A DNA stretch of 27,034 bases from Planctomycetaceae bacterium (GTDB lineage Bacteria > Planctomycetota > Planctomycetia > Pirellulales > Thermoguttaceae), in NCBI GenBank assembly GCA_031283515.1, contig JAITBS010000676.1:1-27034 (forward strand), written 5' to 3'. Positions 14,395 through 22,122 of the stretch are shown piece by piece; within the stretch, counting starts at the first letter, position 1, and every line of letters begins with the position of its first letter. The translations under genes and the position numbers were made by a program. The notes under the pieces were generated by a model. That model searched no databases. It saw nothing but the letters and a program-made list of their open reading frames with translations, and was not told where the DNA came from.

Positions 14395-16206
14395 TCAATT
14401 GTCAATAGATAATTCCGAAACGATTTGGACGGGAATTTGTACGGTAAAAGTACTACCTTGACCGAGTTGGCTCACAAGAGTTAAGGTTCCGCCAAGACGT
14501 TCAACAGCATGCTTGACAATAGCAAGCCCTAAACCCGTACCCGGAACACGAATCCCATTACCGGATTTAATCCGATAAAATCGTTCAAAAATACGCGGTT
14601 GTTCCTCTAAAGCAATCCCGCAACCCGTGTCTTGACATTGAATAACAAGCATCTGTTCCGTTTGAAACGAAAAATCAAGAGAGATCGTTCCATTTTCCGG
14701 TGTGAATTTGATAGCATTATCGACGAGATTTTGTAACACAAGACCAAGACGTTTGGTATCAGTCAAAAATAGACAATCCGGTCTGTCCGGTTCAATAATC
14801 AACTCAATTCCCTTTTCAACAGATTTCGGATAAAACAAATCTTCAAGTAATTGTTTTTGTTCATTAGTTGTGGTTGTTTCCAAACGAGTCGAAGCCGACT
14901 CCTGCTCCACATCATGCAAGGAAAGAAGATCATCTGTCAAGGCTTCCAAACGCAAAACATGCCGATCAAGAATTTTAAAAACAGTTTGAAACATTTCCGG
15001 TGTTTCACAAACTCCATCAGTAATATTGTCCAATGTCGCTCGAATAGTCGTCAACGGAGTTCGTAATTCATGGGACGTGTTGGCAACAAAATCGGTTTTC
15101 ATTCGGTTTGTTTCAGTAATTGCCGTCAGATCATTGATAATCAATAAAATAACGATTTCATTTTGATCGTTTTCACCCAATATATTGATTTTTTCGAGTT
15201 CCAGCGAACATTTACGGTCACGCAATTTTATCTCAACTCGTTTCGGTACAACAACCGCCGAACCTTGTTCCTGATCATAAAAATAAAAATCAAGAATTGA
15301 TGTATATCGTAACAAGTGTTGAATTGGAACCGGATTGTTTGGCGTTGCCAGTTCGAACATTTCTTTTGCCGATTCATTGTAATACACAACCTGATCCGAA
15401 GAATTTAATGCAAACACCGCATCAGGAAGATAACGCAAAATTGTTTGAAACCGTTCGCGTTGCCGTGAAATTGTTTCGAGTTGAGAAGCAACCGTGTTGC
15501 GCATCCGGTTGATGGCGTCGATGAGTTGAACAAGTTCCCGTGAAACCGGCAATTCCAGAATAGGTTCAAAATTTCCTTCCGCAATTCGTTGGGCGGAGGA
15601 ACTAATTAAACGCAACGGTTTGTACCAAATCCAACTCAAAAACACCGAAAGAACAATTGCCGTAAAAAGCATCAGTACAAAACCTGTTGTAACCGCATAA
15701 AAAATGTTACGCTGATCTTTCACAAGATCGGTAACAGGAAATGCAACACGGACAACTGCAACAATATTTCCCTCAACTCGAACCGGAGCAGCAATATATC
15801 GGTAATGAATCCGTTTTGTTTGGCTGAATCGAAGTGATTCCGATTGTTGACCGGTTAATGCGGTATGGATTTCGGGATGTTGTTCGGTGTGATGCCGTTC
15901 CATTTTTTCGGCGGGATATTCCGAATCGCCAAGAACTCCGCCTTCCGCATCAACTACCGTGAGACGAAATTCCGGTATTTTGGAATAGGAACGGCAATAT
16001 TGTTCGATTATTTTTCCTGCATCATGCCAGGATTCTTCAAGCCCGTCCCGAACCATAAAAAGAAGCTGTTGCTGAAATTGTTTCGAAATTTTTGTTGTGT
16101 GCTGATTGACTTCATGGGTAATGTATCCAAAACCCAAACCAAGAATCAGACCAATCAGCAGAAGATTACCCCAAAGTAAAATGGTAAAAAAACTAGGAAA
16201 TTTCAT
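14395..16206 (-). CDS. PhoR-like membrane sensor histidine kinase
   Basis: A 603-residue kinase. TM1 is at about 8-28, an extracytoplasmic sensor region at 30-165, TM2 at about 168-193, and a HAMP linker at about 195-247. A PAS domain follows (about 252-360, RFQTILRYLPDAVFALN). HisKA carries H379 (FVANTSHELRTPLTTIR), and the ATPase domain has N box LVDNAIKFTPENG (494-506), G1 DTGCGI (526-531) and G2 GTGLGLAIVKHAV (556-568). The architecture is that of PhoR/WalK-type kinases, which phosphorylate OmpR/PhoB regulators. Its partner is most likely the regulator encoded just upstream. The 271-bp gap between them is long for such a pair and filled with repeats. The signal is unknown. Its stop sits in a TTGACAATTGACA repeat. 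Confidence 0.92.
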   Translation of the reverse strand: MKFPSFFTILLWGNLLLIGLILGLGFGYITHEVNQHTTKISKQFQQQLLFMVRDGLEESWHDAGKIIEQYCRSYSKIPEFRLTVVDAEGGVLGDSEYPAEKMERHHTEQHPEIHTALTGQQSESLRFSQTKRIHYRYIAAPVRVEGNIVAVVRVAFPVTDLVKDQRNIFYAVTTGFVLMLFTAIVLSVFLSWIWYKPLRLISSSAQRIAEGNFEPILELPVSRELVQLIDAINRMRNTVASQLETISRQRERFQTILRYLPDAVFALNSSDQVVYYNESAKEMFELATPNNPVPIQHLLRYTSILDFYFYDQEQGSAVVVPKRVEIKLRDRKCSLELEKINILGENDQNEIVILLIINDLTAITETNRMKTDFVANTSHELRTPLTTIRATLDNITDGVCETPEMFQTVFKILDRHVLRLEALTDDLLSLHDVEQESASTRLETTTTNEQKQLLEDLFYPKSVEKGIELIIEPDRPDCLFLTDTKRLGLVLQNLVDNAIKFTPENGTISLDFSFQTEQMLVIQCQDTGCGIALEEQPRIFERFYRIKSGNGIRVPGTGLGLAIVKHAVERLGGTLTLVSQLGQGSTFTVQIPVQIVSELSIDN

Positions 16207-16290
16207 CGGATATTCTGAATGTTACAAAGTAAATCCATGTGAAGAAAAACAGAAATAAAAGTAACTGTCTATTTTATTAACAGTTCGGAT

Positions 16291-16316
16291 AGTCCGCAAA
16301 TTTTCGCTGATTTTTT
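16291..16316 (-). repeat. Dispersed repeat, copy 2 (inverted)
   Basis: On the minus strand it reads AAAAATCAGCGAAAATTTGC then GGACT. It faces the two direct copies at 16417-16473 and could pair with them across about 100 nt. Confidence 0.6.
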
Positions 16317-16416
16317 TAAAAAGTTTATTGAAATTAAATAAAATTTCCGTACATTTAATCTGTTCTCTTTTTCGTTTATTTTATTATTTCGTCCATTTTG
16401 TATTCTCAAAAAATAA

Positions 16417-16473
16417 TCAGCGAAAATCTGCAGACTTAAAACTTGCGAAAATCAGCGTAATCTGCGGACTTAA
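16417..16473 (+). repeat. Dispersed repeat, copies 3 and 4 in tandem
   Basis: AATCAGCGAAAATCTGCAG-ACTTAAAAC and AAAATCAGCGTAATCTGCGG-ACTTAAAAA follow each other directly, just past the 3' end of the response regulator gene. The first is preceded by ATTCTCAAAAAATAAT, as in copy 1. Confidence 0.65.
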
Positions 16474-16477
16474 AAAT

Positions 16478-17191
16478 CTACAACCGGAACCGATAACCGA
16501 CTCCTCGTACTGTTTCAATTAAATTTCGTGCGGAACCGAGTTTACTGCGAAGCGAAGTTAAATGGACATCAATCGTTCGGTCTGTAACAATCGAATCATT
16601 ACCAATCGCTTCATCAATTAATTGATTACGAGTGAGGACTCGCCCTTTTGAGGCAATCAAAGTAAGGAGTAAACGGTATTCTGTACTGGTTAGCGTAACA
16701 GGTTTGTTTTCAACAAAAACATGATAACGTTTTATATCAATACGAAGTGATCCGAGAATAATAAAATCTTCTGAATTTTCTTTTTTCTCATTGATTGGTA
16801 TATTCTCTGTTTCCGGTTTGGAACGGCGTAACAGAGCGTTGACTCTTGCCATGAGAATGGACATGCTAAACGGTTTACTCAAATAATCATCCGCACCGCG
16901 TTCGAGACCGACAACCACATCGCTTTCTTCGCCAAGAGCACTGACAATCAGGATTGGTATTTTGGCAATATCCTGATTGGTTCGGATTTGTTTTAAAACT
17001 TCGAGACCGCTTATTCCGGGAAGCATTAGATCGAGAAGGATCAGATCAGGTTTATGTTCAGACATCCATTGAAGAGCAAGTTCACCCGATTCTGCAGTGA
17101 AAACTTCAAACCCTCGACTTTCCAAACGGAGCCGAACCATCGAAAGAATATCCTTTTCGTCTTCAATAACAAGAATTTGTTCTTTGGTCAT
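16478..17191 (-). CDS. OmpR/PhoB-family response regulator
   Basis: A 237-residue DNA-binding regulator. The receiver domain (1-120) has the acidic pocket IEDEKD (9-14), phospho-acceptor D54 (LILLDLMLPGISG), S84 in the switch-Ser/Thr position (LIVSALGE) and K106 (YLSKPFS). A linker at 121-145 is rich in Glu and Asn. The winged-helix domain (about 147-237) shows the usual TSTEYRLLLTLIASKGRVLTR, recognition helix around TDRTIDVHLTSLRSKL and the end ETVRGVGYRFRL. It is transcribed before the sensor kinase and forms a two-component system with it. AGGA sits directly against the ATG, so initiation may not use a normal Shine-Dalgarno. PhoB-like by sequence, but a phosphate role is not shown. Confidence 0.93.
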   Translation of the reverse strand: MTKEQILVIEDEKDILSMVRLRLESRGFEVFTAESGELALQWMSEHKPDLILLDLMLPGISGLEVLKQIRTNQDIAKIPILIVSALGEESDVVVGLERGADDYLSKPFSMSILMARVNALLRRSKPETENIPINEKKENSEDFIILGSLRIDIKRYHVFVENKPVTLTSTEYRLLLTLIASKGRVLTRNQLIDEAIGNDSIVTDRTIDVHLTSLRSKLGSARNLIETVRGVGYRFRL

Positions 17192-17233
17192 TCCTGAAAT
17201 GAAAAGTTAATTTCCTGTAATTTTTTGTAATTA

Positions 17234-17850
17234 TTATTCGGCGGAATTACCGTAAAAACACCGATGTAACAACTTTGGAGTTTTATTGATATATTCAAAT
17301 AAAAATTCCGCAGAACTACCCCATTTCTTAATTGCCTTAGCAATCCAGCCGCGATTGTCAACATAAAACGGATGTTCCGGCGTAACACAAATATAAATTT
17401 CTTTATCACTGGAATTTTTGCCGCGATTCTTTCCTTTAAGGCTTTGTCAGCATTTTTCCTTGCATCGACAATATTACCAATATTTTTTTGTAACTTGTTC
17501 TACAACATCAGCAACAACATCGGCAACTTCTTTCGCGGCTCTACTTGCTGTTACTCCAACACCAACCGCCGGAATCATCGCTGCTGCGTTCAAACCAGCG
17601 TTAATCTTATCACCTACGGCAAGATAAATCAAGGTGTTAATACCAACCTCGCCAACAACAAGAATAAATCCCGCAATATCCAAAATATTGCGTACACCGC
17701 TCCACATCCCAATAAAAAATGATCGGACAACTTCCGGCGGTTCTGTGTCAACAGGTTGTCCTATCTTCGATGCGGTATCTATTCAGTAGAATCATTCCAC
17801 AAACAAAACAACCTCAGTAGCAAAAAGAGAATAGAAACAACAAACCTCAT
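17234..17850 (-). pseudogene. Decayed secreted polymorphic toxin (pre-toxin plus Hint remnant)
   Basis: Three pieces read in the same direction but in different frames. From ATG at 17850 a signal-peptide-like start runs MRFVVSILFLLLRLFCLW and stops. A second frame (down to 17474) reads VVRSFFIGMWSGVRNILDIA, then LIYLAVGDKINAGLNAAAMI and PAVGVGVTASRAAKEVA, the pattern of pre-toxin segments in RHS-type and other polymorphic toxins; it breaks at a run of seven A. A third frame (17342-17407) has IYICVTPEHPFYVDNRGWI, the typical C-terminal block of a Hint (intein-like) domain, and ends at TAA 17234. RHS repeats and toxin tip are missing. Function is surely lost; what remains is a scar. Confidence 0.7.
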
Positions 17851-17890
17851 TACTTCATTGTTCAACATAAATAGAGAATTATCGAAACGT

Positions 17891-18943
17891 TTATTTTTTA
17901 GGTTGTTCTTTGAGTGACCGGACATGTCCTATGTCCGTAACAATTTCATATCCTGCCGACAAAACCCGACGACTCAAGCAAGCACGACATTCCGCCGCTT
18001 CATCACCGGTACAAATTTTGTTATCGTATAGTTCATATTTTTTTCGTACATCAACAGGTGAAAGATTCGGCATAACGACATTCGCACCAGCACGCAATCC
18101 CATTTCACGTCCTTGCGGATCGGCTGTACCAAGAGCTGTCGTTGCCGGAATCAACGCATACGGAAACATCAACCGCAAAATACCAACCAAACGCAACGTC
18201 AATTGTAAATCACCATTTTTGAAACGATTAAACGGTGTCTCATGATGAGCAATAAATGGTCCAATTCCAATCATTGCCGGTTCAAGTTCTTGCAGAAAAC
18301 GTAAATCTTTGATCAGACAGTCTGTCGTTTGAAACGGCGAACCAACCATAAAACCAGAACCAACTTGATAACCAATTTTTTTCAAATTTCTGAGACAATT
18401 TTTCCTGTTTTCCAAACTCATTTCGGCGGGATGTAGTTTGGCATAATGTTCAGTGTCTGCTGTTTCATGACGGAGAAGATAACGATTGGCTCCTGCTTTG
18501 AAAAACGTTTCATAACTTTCGTATGGTTTTTCACCGATAGAAAGTGTGATGGCACAATCAGTGTATTTTTTCCGTATTTCCGAAACAATTTCATAAATCC
18601 GTTTATCCGTATAAAACGGGTCTTCACCGCCTTGCAAAACAAATGTCCGATAACCAAGTTTGTAACCGATTTCACAACAGGACAAGATTTCGTCTTTCGA
18701 TAATCGATAACGCTCTAAGTTACGATTACTTTGCCGGATGCCGCAATAAAAACAATCGTTTTTACAATAATTGGTAAATTCGATCAAACCCCGCACATAC
18801 ACATCTGTCCCGTAATATTCTTTACGAATTTTATCCGCATATTGAAACAGTTCACGGTCATAGTGTTTTGTTTCAATCAATAATTTCAGTTCAGTATCGG
18901 GAATATCACGGGTTTCATATAATTGTTCGATAATGGCGGTCAT
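17891..18943 (-). CDS. hydE: [FeFe]-hydrogenase maturase, radical SAM protein HydE
   Basis: A 350-residue radical SAM enzyme. The cluster motif CxxxCxxC is C60, C64, C67 (FTNYCKNDCFYCGIR), with the SAM-binding GGEDP at about 115-119. HydE-type features follow: TLSIGEKPYESY, YLLRHETAD, GSGFMVGSPFQT, IGIGPFIAHHETPF, ATTALGTADPQGRE, ANVVMPNLSP. HydE works with HydF and HydG to build the H-cluster of [FeFe] hydrogenase. No hydF, hydG or hydrogenase gene lies in this window. A methylornithine synthase (PylB) or BioB-like role is less likely given the GIGPFI-HHETPF block. No Shine-Dalgarno is visible before ATG. It suggests an anaerobic hydrogen metabolism. Confidence 0.85.
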   Translation of the reverse strand: MTAIIEQLYETRDIPDTELKLLIETKHYDRELFQYADKIRKEYYGTDVYVRGLIEFTNYCKNDCFYCGIRQSNRNLERYRLSKDEILSCCEIGYKLGYRTFVLQGGEDPFYTDKRIYEIVSEIRKKYTDCAITLSIGEKPYESYETFFKAGANRYLLRHETADTEHYAKLHPAEMSLENRKNCLRNLKKIGYQVGSGFMVGSPFQTTDCLIKDLRFLQELEPAMIGIGPFIAHHETPFNRFKNGDLQLTLRLVGILRLMFPYALIPATTALGTADPQGREMGLRAGANVVMPNLSPVDVRKKYELYDNKICTGDEAAECRACLSRRVLSAGYEIVTDIGHVRSLKEQPKK

Positions 18944-19283
18944 AAGAATAATTATTTTTTTTGTAACTGTTTATGACAAACCGTAACATAATATTGGTTA
19001 TCACCGTTAATTTAATTCATTGCCGACGATAACCGACACAACCGGGTACGAATCACCTTTGAGAATCAGAGCAATCTGGAAGATTTTTCTCAATGCCAAG
19101 CGAGTTAATATTTACGACCATTACGTCTATATCATAACAAATCATTCATGTTCGTCAATAGCATAAAAATAATTTACATACCATATTTTTGAATCATTTT
19201 TTATATCCCTCTTGTATTTATAGATTTACAAAAAAAACAGACAAGTGCGTTTTCATCTGTCTTAGATAAATTTTTCGTGAGAA
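18944..19283. other. Intergenic stretch upstream of hydE
   Basis: These 340 bases hold the terminator of the dehydrogenase gene at the right end. The rest is AT-rich; I see no gene, tRNA or clear promoter. Confidence 0.6.
19230..19263 (-). terminator. Rho-independent terminator behind the dehydrogenase gene
   Basis: On the minus strand a short stem AGACAG/TTGTCT with a loop of about 12 nt is followed by eight T. It begins about 20 bases after the stop of the gene at 19284. The stem is short but the U-tract is good. Confidence 0.6.
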
Positions 19284-20363
19284 TTATCTTTTGGAACTAT
19301 TGACCATTTTTGTTCCCCATGAAACGATTCCTTCTTTTTCCGGCGGGAAACCAAGCGCATGAATAGAAGCAAAGTCCGCATCAGTAAGATTACTAATAAT
19401 TCCGTCGTTACAACAACAAACAGCTTCTTCATACATCGGAACAAAAAGACGTTGAATAATTTCATTGTCCGAAATATTCGAATCAGAAATTATTGCCGGT
19501 AATTCCGTATTCGTAACACCAACTCCTTCCCATGAAACTGTGTTCGGATATAACATAAAACCACGTCCCGTTTTACGTCCCAACCAACCCAATTCAACTA
19601 ATTTTAGTAACAACAGCGAATGTTGAACACGGTCAGGAAACGCTTTGAATAAAACCCAACCGGCATGAAGTACCACATCAAGACCAATTTCGTCCATTAT
19701 TCGAAACGGTCCCATTTTCATCCCAAATTGTGTTGCAAGATGTTCAATCCGGTCAAGAGCAACACCCTCCGCAAGAAGTGTCAACGCAGAAGTTAAATAG
19801 GGATTCAAAATCCGGTTGACAAGAAAACCTGGACCATCACCAACAATAATCGGCTGCTTTTCTATTTGATAAGCATGTTGTTGTGCATGATTTATTGTTT
19901 CAGGAACAGTTTCTTCACCTGAAATAATTTCAACCAATGAACGTTGGCGTACCGGATGAAAAAAATGGACACCGCAAAAATGTTGACGCCACTCAGGAGT
20001 AAGACTCTCTGCAAGATTTGAAATTGAAATCGTTGATGTATTGGAAAATAAATACGGCGTTTGACCTTTTGCCGTCTCTTGTAATTTTCGGTAAAGTTTT
20101 TGTTTCGCTTTGAGTTTTTCTGTAATCGTTTCAATAATAATCGGACAACTGTGTACTGATTCAATCTCCCGACTCCAATTCAAAAGAGATTTGTTGAACG
20201 GTAATTGTTGAATCCGAAGTTCTTCAGCAACTCGTTGTGATACCGTTTGAAGTACAGAATCAACAGAATCGTAAAGAAGTACGGAAAAACCACAACGAAG
20301 ATGCGCCGCTGCAACGGCTGTTCCCATCAGTCCAGCTCCCAAAATTGCAACAGATGATTGCAT
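19284..20363 (-). CDS. 3-hydroxyacyl-CoA dehydrogenase family protein
   Basis: A 359-residue NAD-dependent dehydrogenase, expected to oxidise 3-hydroxyacyl-CoA. The Rossmann motif GAGLMG is at 9-14. The catalytic region HFFHPVRQRSLVEII puts the active His at 136, and GPGFLVNRI has the helper Asn at 183. The C-terminal domain follows (MGPFRIMDEIGLDV, GWLGRKTGRGFMLY) and a partial second copy. It lacks the enoyl-CoA hydratase half found in FadB/FadJ, so it is a stand-alone enzyme; whether it serves beta-oxidation or butyrate-type fermentation cannot be told. ATG at 20363 is chosen because GGAG lies eight bases before it; a TTG directly upstream would add one residue. It lies downstream of hemA. 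Confidence 0.88.
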   Translation of the reverse strand: MQSSVAILGAGLMGTAVAAAHLRCGFSVLLYDSVDSVLQTVSQRVAEELRIQQLPFNKSLLNWSREIESVHSCPIIIETITEKLKAKQKLYRKLQETAKGQTPYLFSNTSTISISNLAESLTPEWRQHFCGVHFFHPVRQRSLVEIISGEETVPETINHAQQHAYQIEKQPIIVGDGPGFLVNRILNPYLTSALTLLAEGVALDRIEHLATQFGMKMGPFRIMDEIGLDVVLHAGWVLFKAFPDRVQHSLLLLKLVELGWLGRKTGRGFMLYPNTVSWEGVGVTNTELPAIISDSNISDNEIIQRLFVPMYEEAVCCCNDGIISNLTDADFASIHALGFPPEKEGIVSWGTKMVNSSKR

Positions 20364-20506
20364 CAAATGTTCTCCAATCCGAAACAGGAATAAATCTCAT
20401 CAGACAGTAATATTCGTAACTATTCAATGAAATTATTGTAAAATCGCCGATTTATCAAAAGTAGGCAACTTTTTCCGGCATTTCGGAGAAACGCCGTCTA
20501 AACCGT

Positions 20507-21793
20507 TTAATTATTGTCACGTAATCGAAAAAGTCTTGCGAGAGCGTCGAGAAGTTTGTGAGGAACGCCGTCTTTGGATTCATTACGGAGCGATTCCAAC
20601 GGCGGATGTAAAAATTTACCAATTAACCGGTCAAAAGCATGACGAATTTCCGCCTGTTCGTTTTCCGTTAGGTTTGGCAATTTATTGAATAACCGATGGA
20701 GTTCTTCATCTTTTGTCTGCGTCCAACGTTGCCATAGCTTTTGAATCATCTCTCCGTTTTGACGATGATTCATCTCCTGAACAAAATCTTTGGCAGCTTG
20801 CGAAATCATTTTTTCCGCTTTTGGAATTTCACTATTTCGTTCTTCACGATTTTTGTTGCATATTTCCTGAAGATCGTCAATCGAATAAAGATGAACATCC
20901 GGACATTCGCGGATTTTCGGTTCAAAATTTCTTGGAACCGCCAAATCAAGAACAAACAACGTCCGTCCAAACCGTTGCGGTTCAATGTTGTGAAAATCTT
21001 CCAGTGTTATAATTGGTTCCGATGCTCCCGCTGTTGAAACAATAATATCTGCATTAACCATCATTTCAAACCGATCTTTCCAATCCGCAACAACACCGTC
21101 AAATTCTTCCGCGAGATGTTCCGCCCGTTCACGGCGGCGGTTTAACACTGTAATTGATTTCGCACCGTATTCGACAAGATAACGTAACGTTTCCCGTCCC
21201 ATTTCGCCGGCACCGAAAATCAAAATCTGTTTATCGTCAATCCGCCCGAATATCCGAAGCGCAAAATCGGCAACCGCAATACTCGGAATACTAATTCGAT
21301 GTTTATGAATTTCCGTTTCAGCCGCAATATCTTTCGCCGTTTTGAAAGCCATCTGGAATAAAGCATGTGTCAAAGGACCAACCGTTTCGTAATCAAGTGC
21401 CGTTTGGTAAGCCGATTTAACCTGCGCAAGAATCTGAACCTCACCAAGAACCATACTATCCAGTCCCGACGCCACCGAAAAAAGATGTTGCACCGCATCC
21501 AAACCGTCAAGCGTGAATACCTGCGACGCCAATGTGAATCCTTTTTCCGGCGTTTCCTTTTGCTGTAATAAAAAACCGAGTAATTGCTCTGTCGGCGGTA
21601 ACACAATATCATTCGCCGACGCAATATAAAATTCCGTACGATTACATGTCGAAAGAAGAACCGCTTCCGTATTAGCGTTTATGTTGCGCCAAACAGTCAA
21701 TGCTTCGGCAATTTGTTTCGGAGAAAACGTCAGATGTTCTCTCAATTCAAGCGATGCCGATCTGTGATTTAAACCCACAATACGGAGATTCAT
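20507..21793 (-). CDS. hemA: Glutamyl-tRNA reductase
   Basis: HemA reduces Glu-tRNA(Glu) to glutamate-1-semialdehyde with NADPH, the first step of C5 tetrapyrrole synthesis. The 428-residue protein starts MNLRIVGLNHRSASLELRE, has the catalytic Cys at 50 (LLSTCNRTEFY), the tRNA/active-site block ASGLDSMVLGEVQILAQVK (108-126), the NADPH-binding GAGEMG (194-199) and the dimerisation helices at 310-425. All parts are of normal length. It is followed by the dehydrogenase gene at a distance of about 140 bp. Upstream lies a decayed membrane-protein fragment that may once have been its usual partner. Confidence 0.96.
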   Translation of the reverse strand: MNLRIVGLNHRSASLELREHLTFSPKQIAEALTVWRNINANTEAVLLSTCNRTEFYIASANDIVLPPTEQLLGFLLQQKETPEKGFTLASQVFTLDGLDAVQHLFSVASGLDSMVLGEVQILAQVKSAYQTALDYETVGPLTHALFQMAFKTAKDIAAETEIHKHRISIPSIAVADFALRIFGRIDDKQILIFGAGEMGRETLRYLVEYGAKSITVLNRRRERAEHLAEEFDGVVADWKDRFEMMVNADIIVSTAGASEPIITLEDFHNIEPQRFGRTLFVLDLAVPRNFEPKIRECPDVHLYSIDDLQEICNKNREERNSEIPKAEKMISQAAKDFVQEMNHRQNGEMIQKLWQRWTQTKDEELHRLFNKLPNLTENEQAEIRHAFDRLIGKFLHPPLESLRNESKDGVPHKLLDALARLFRLRDNN

Positions 21794-21842
21794 CTGTCAA
21801 TGGAATTTCAATATAATTTGTTTCCAGAATCATCGTGTTACC

Positions 21843-22030
21843 GTAAAAATACATGCATGTATTGCCCAACCTATACCGAGTCCAATTACTGAAACGAAAA
21901 AACAAAGTGATCGTCCTTTTTTTTGAAATTTACTGTTTTCCGTAATTTCAGATTAGAAATTTCCGTTGTAATAGCAATTCCACATAGGAATATACTCATG
22001 TAAGCTAATGTCCAACTACGAACTCTGAAA
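21843..22030 (-). pseudogene. Remnant of a membrane protein upstream of hemA
   Basis: On the minus strand one frame reads RSWTLAYMSIFLCGIAI, then LKLRKTVNF; after a run of eight A the next frame continues SLCFFVSVIGLGIGWAIHAC, then IFTVTR and stop. Joined, this gives two membrane helices with a basic loop, and the LGIGWAIHA block resembles the second helix of HemX/CcsA-type cytochrome c assembly proteins, which often lie next to hemA. There is no proper start and the rest is missing. The identity is a guess; the frameshift and membrane character are visible. Confidence 0.35.
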
Positions 22031-22122
22031 GAACCCCAAAAGATCTATCAGAAAAATTCATTGGTTGAAAATTCAAAGGGATTCCGTTCAATTTTCATTT
22101 TTGCACGTTTTTTGGAATTGTT

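Larger units (their letters stand above)
16207..16477. other. Repeat-filled gap between regulator and sensor kinase
   Basis: It contains an inverted copy (16291-16316) and two direct copies (about 16417-16473) of the dispersed repeat, separated by AT-rich sequence. No terminator with a T-run is obvious. Confidence 0.5.

Noticed and set aside
17188..17409. Minus-strand open frame of 73 codons
   Set aside because: Runs in a shifted frame across the Hint fragment; part of the pseudogene rather than a gene.
17372..17722. Plus-strand open frame of 116 codons
   Set aside because: Antisense to the toxin remnant; Ser/Asn/Thr-rich shadow without features.
19035..19070. tRNA T-arm-like GGGTACGAATCACC
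   Set aside because: No acceptor or anticodon stem can be built around it on either strand.
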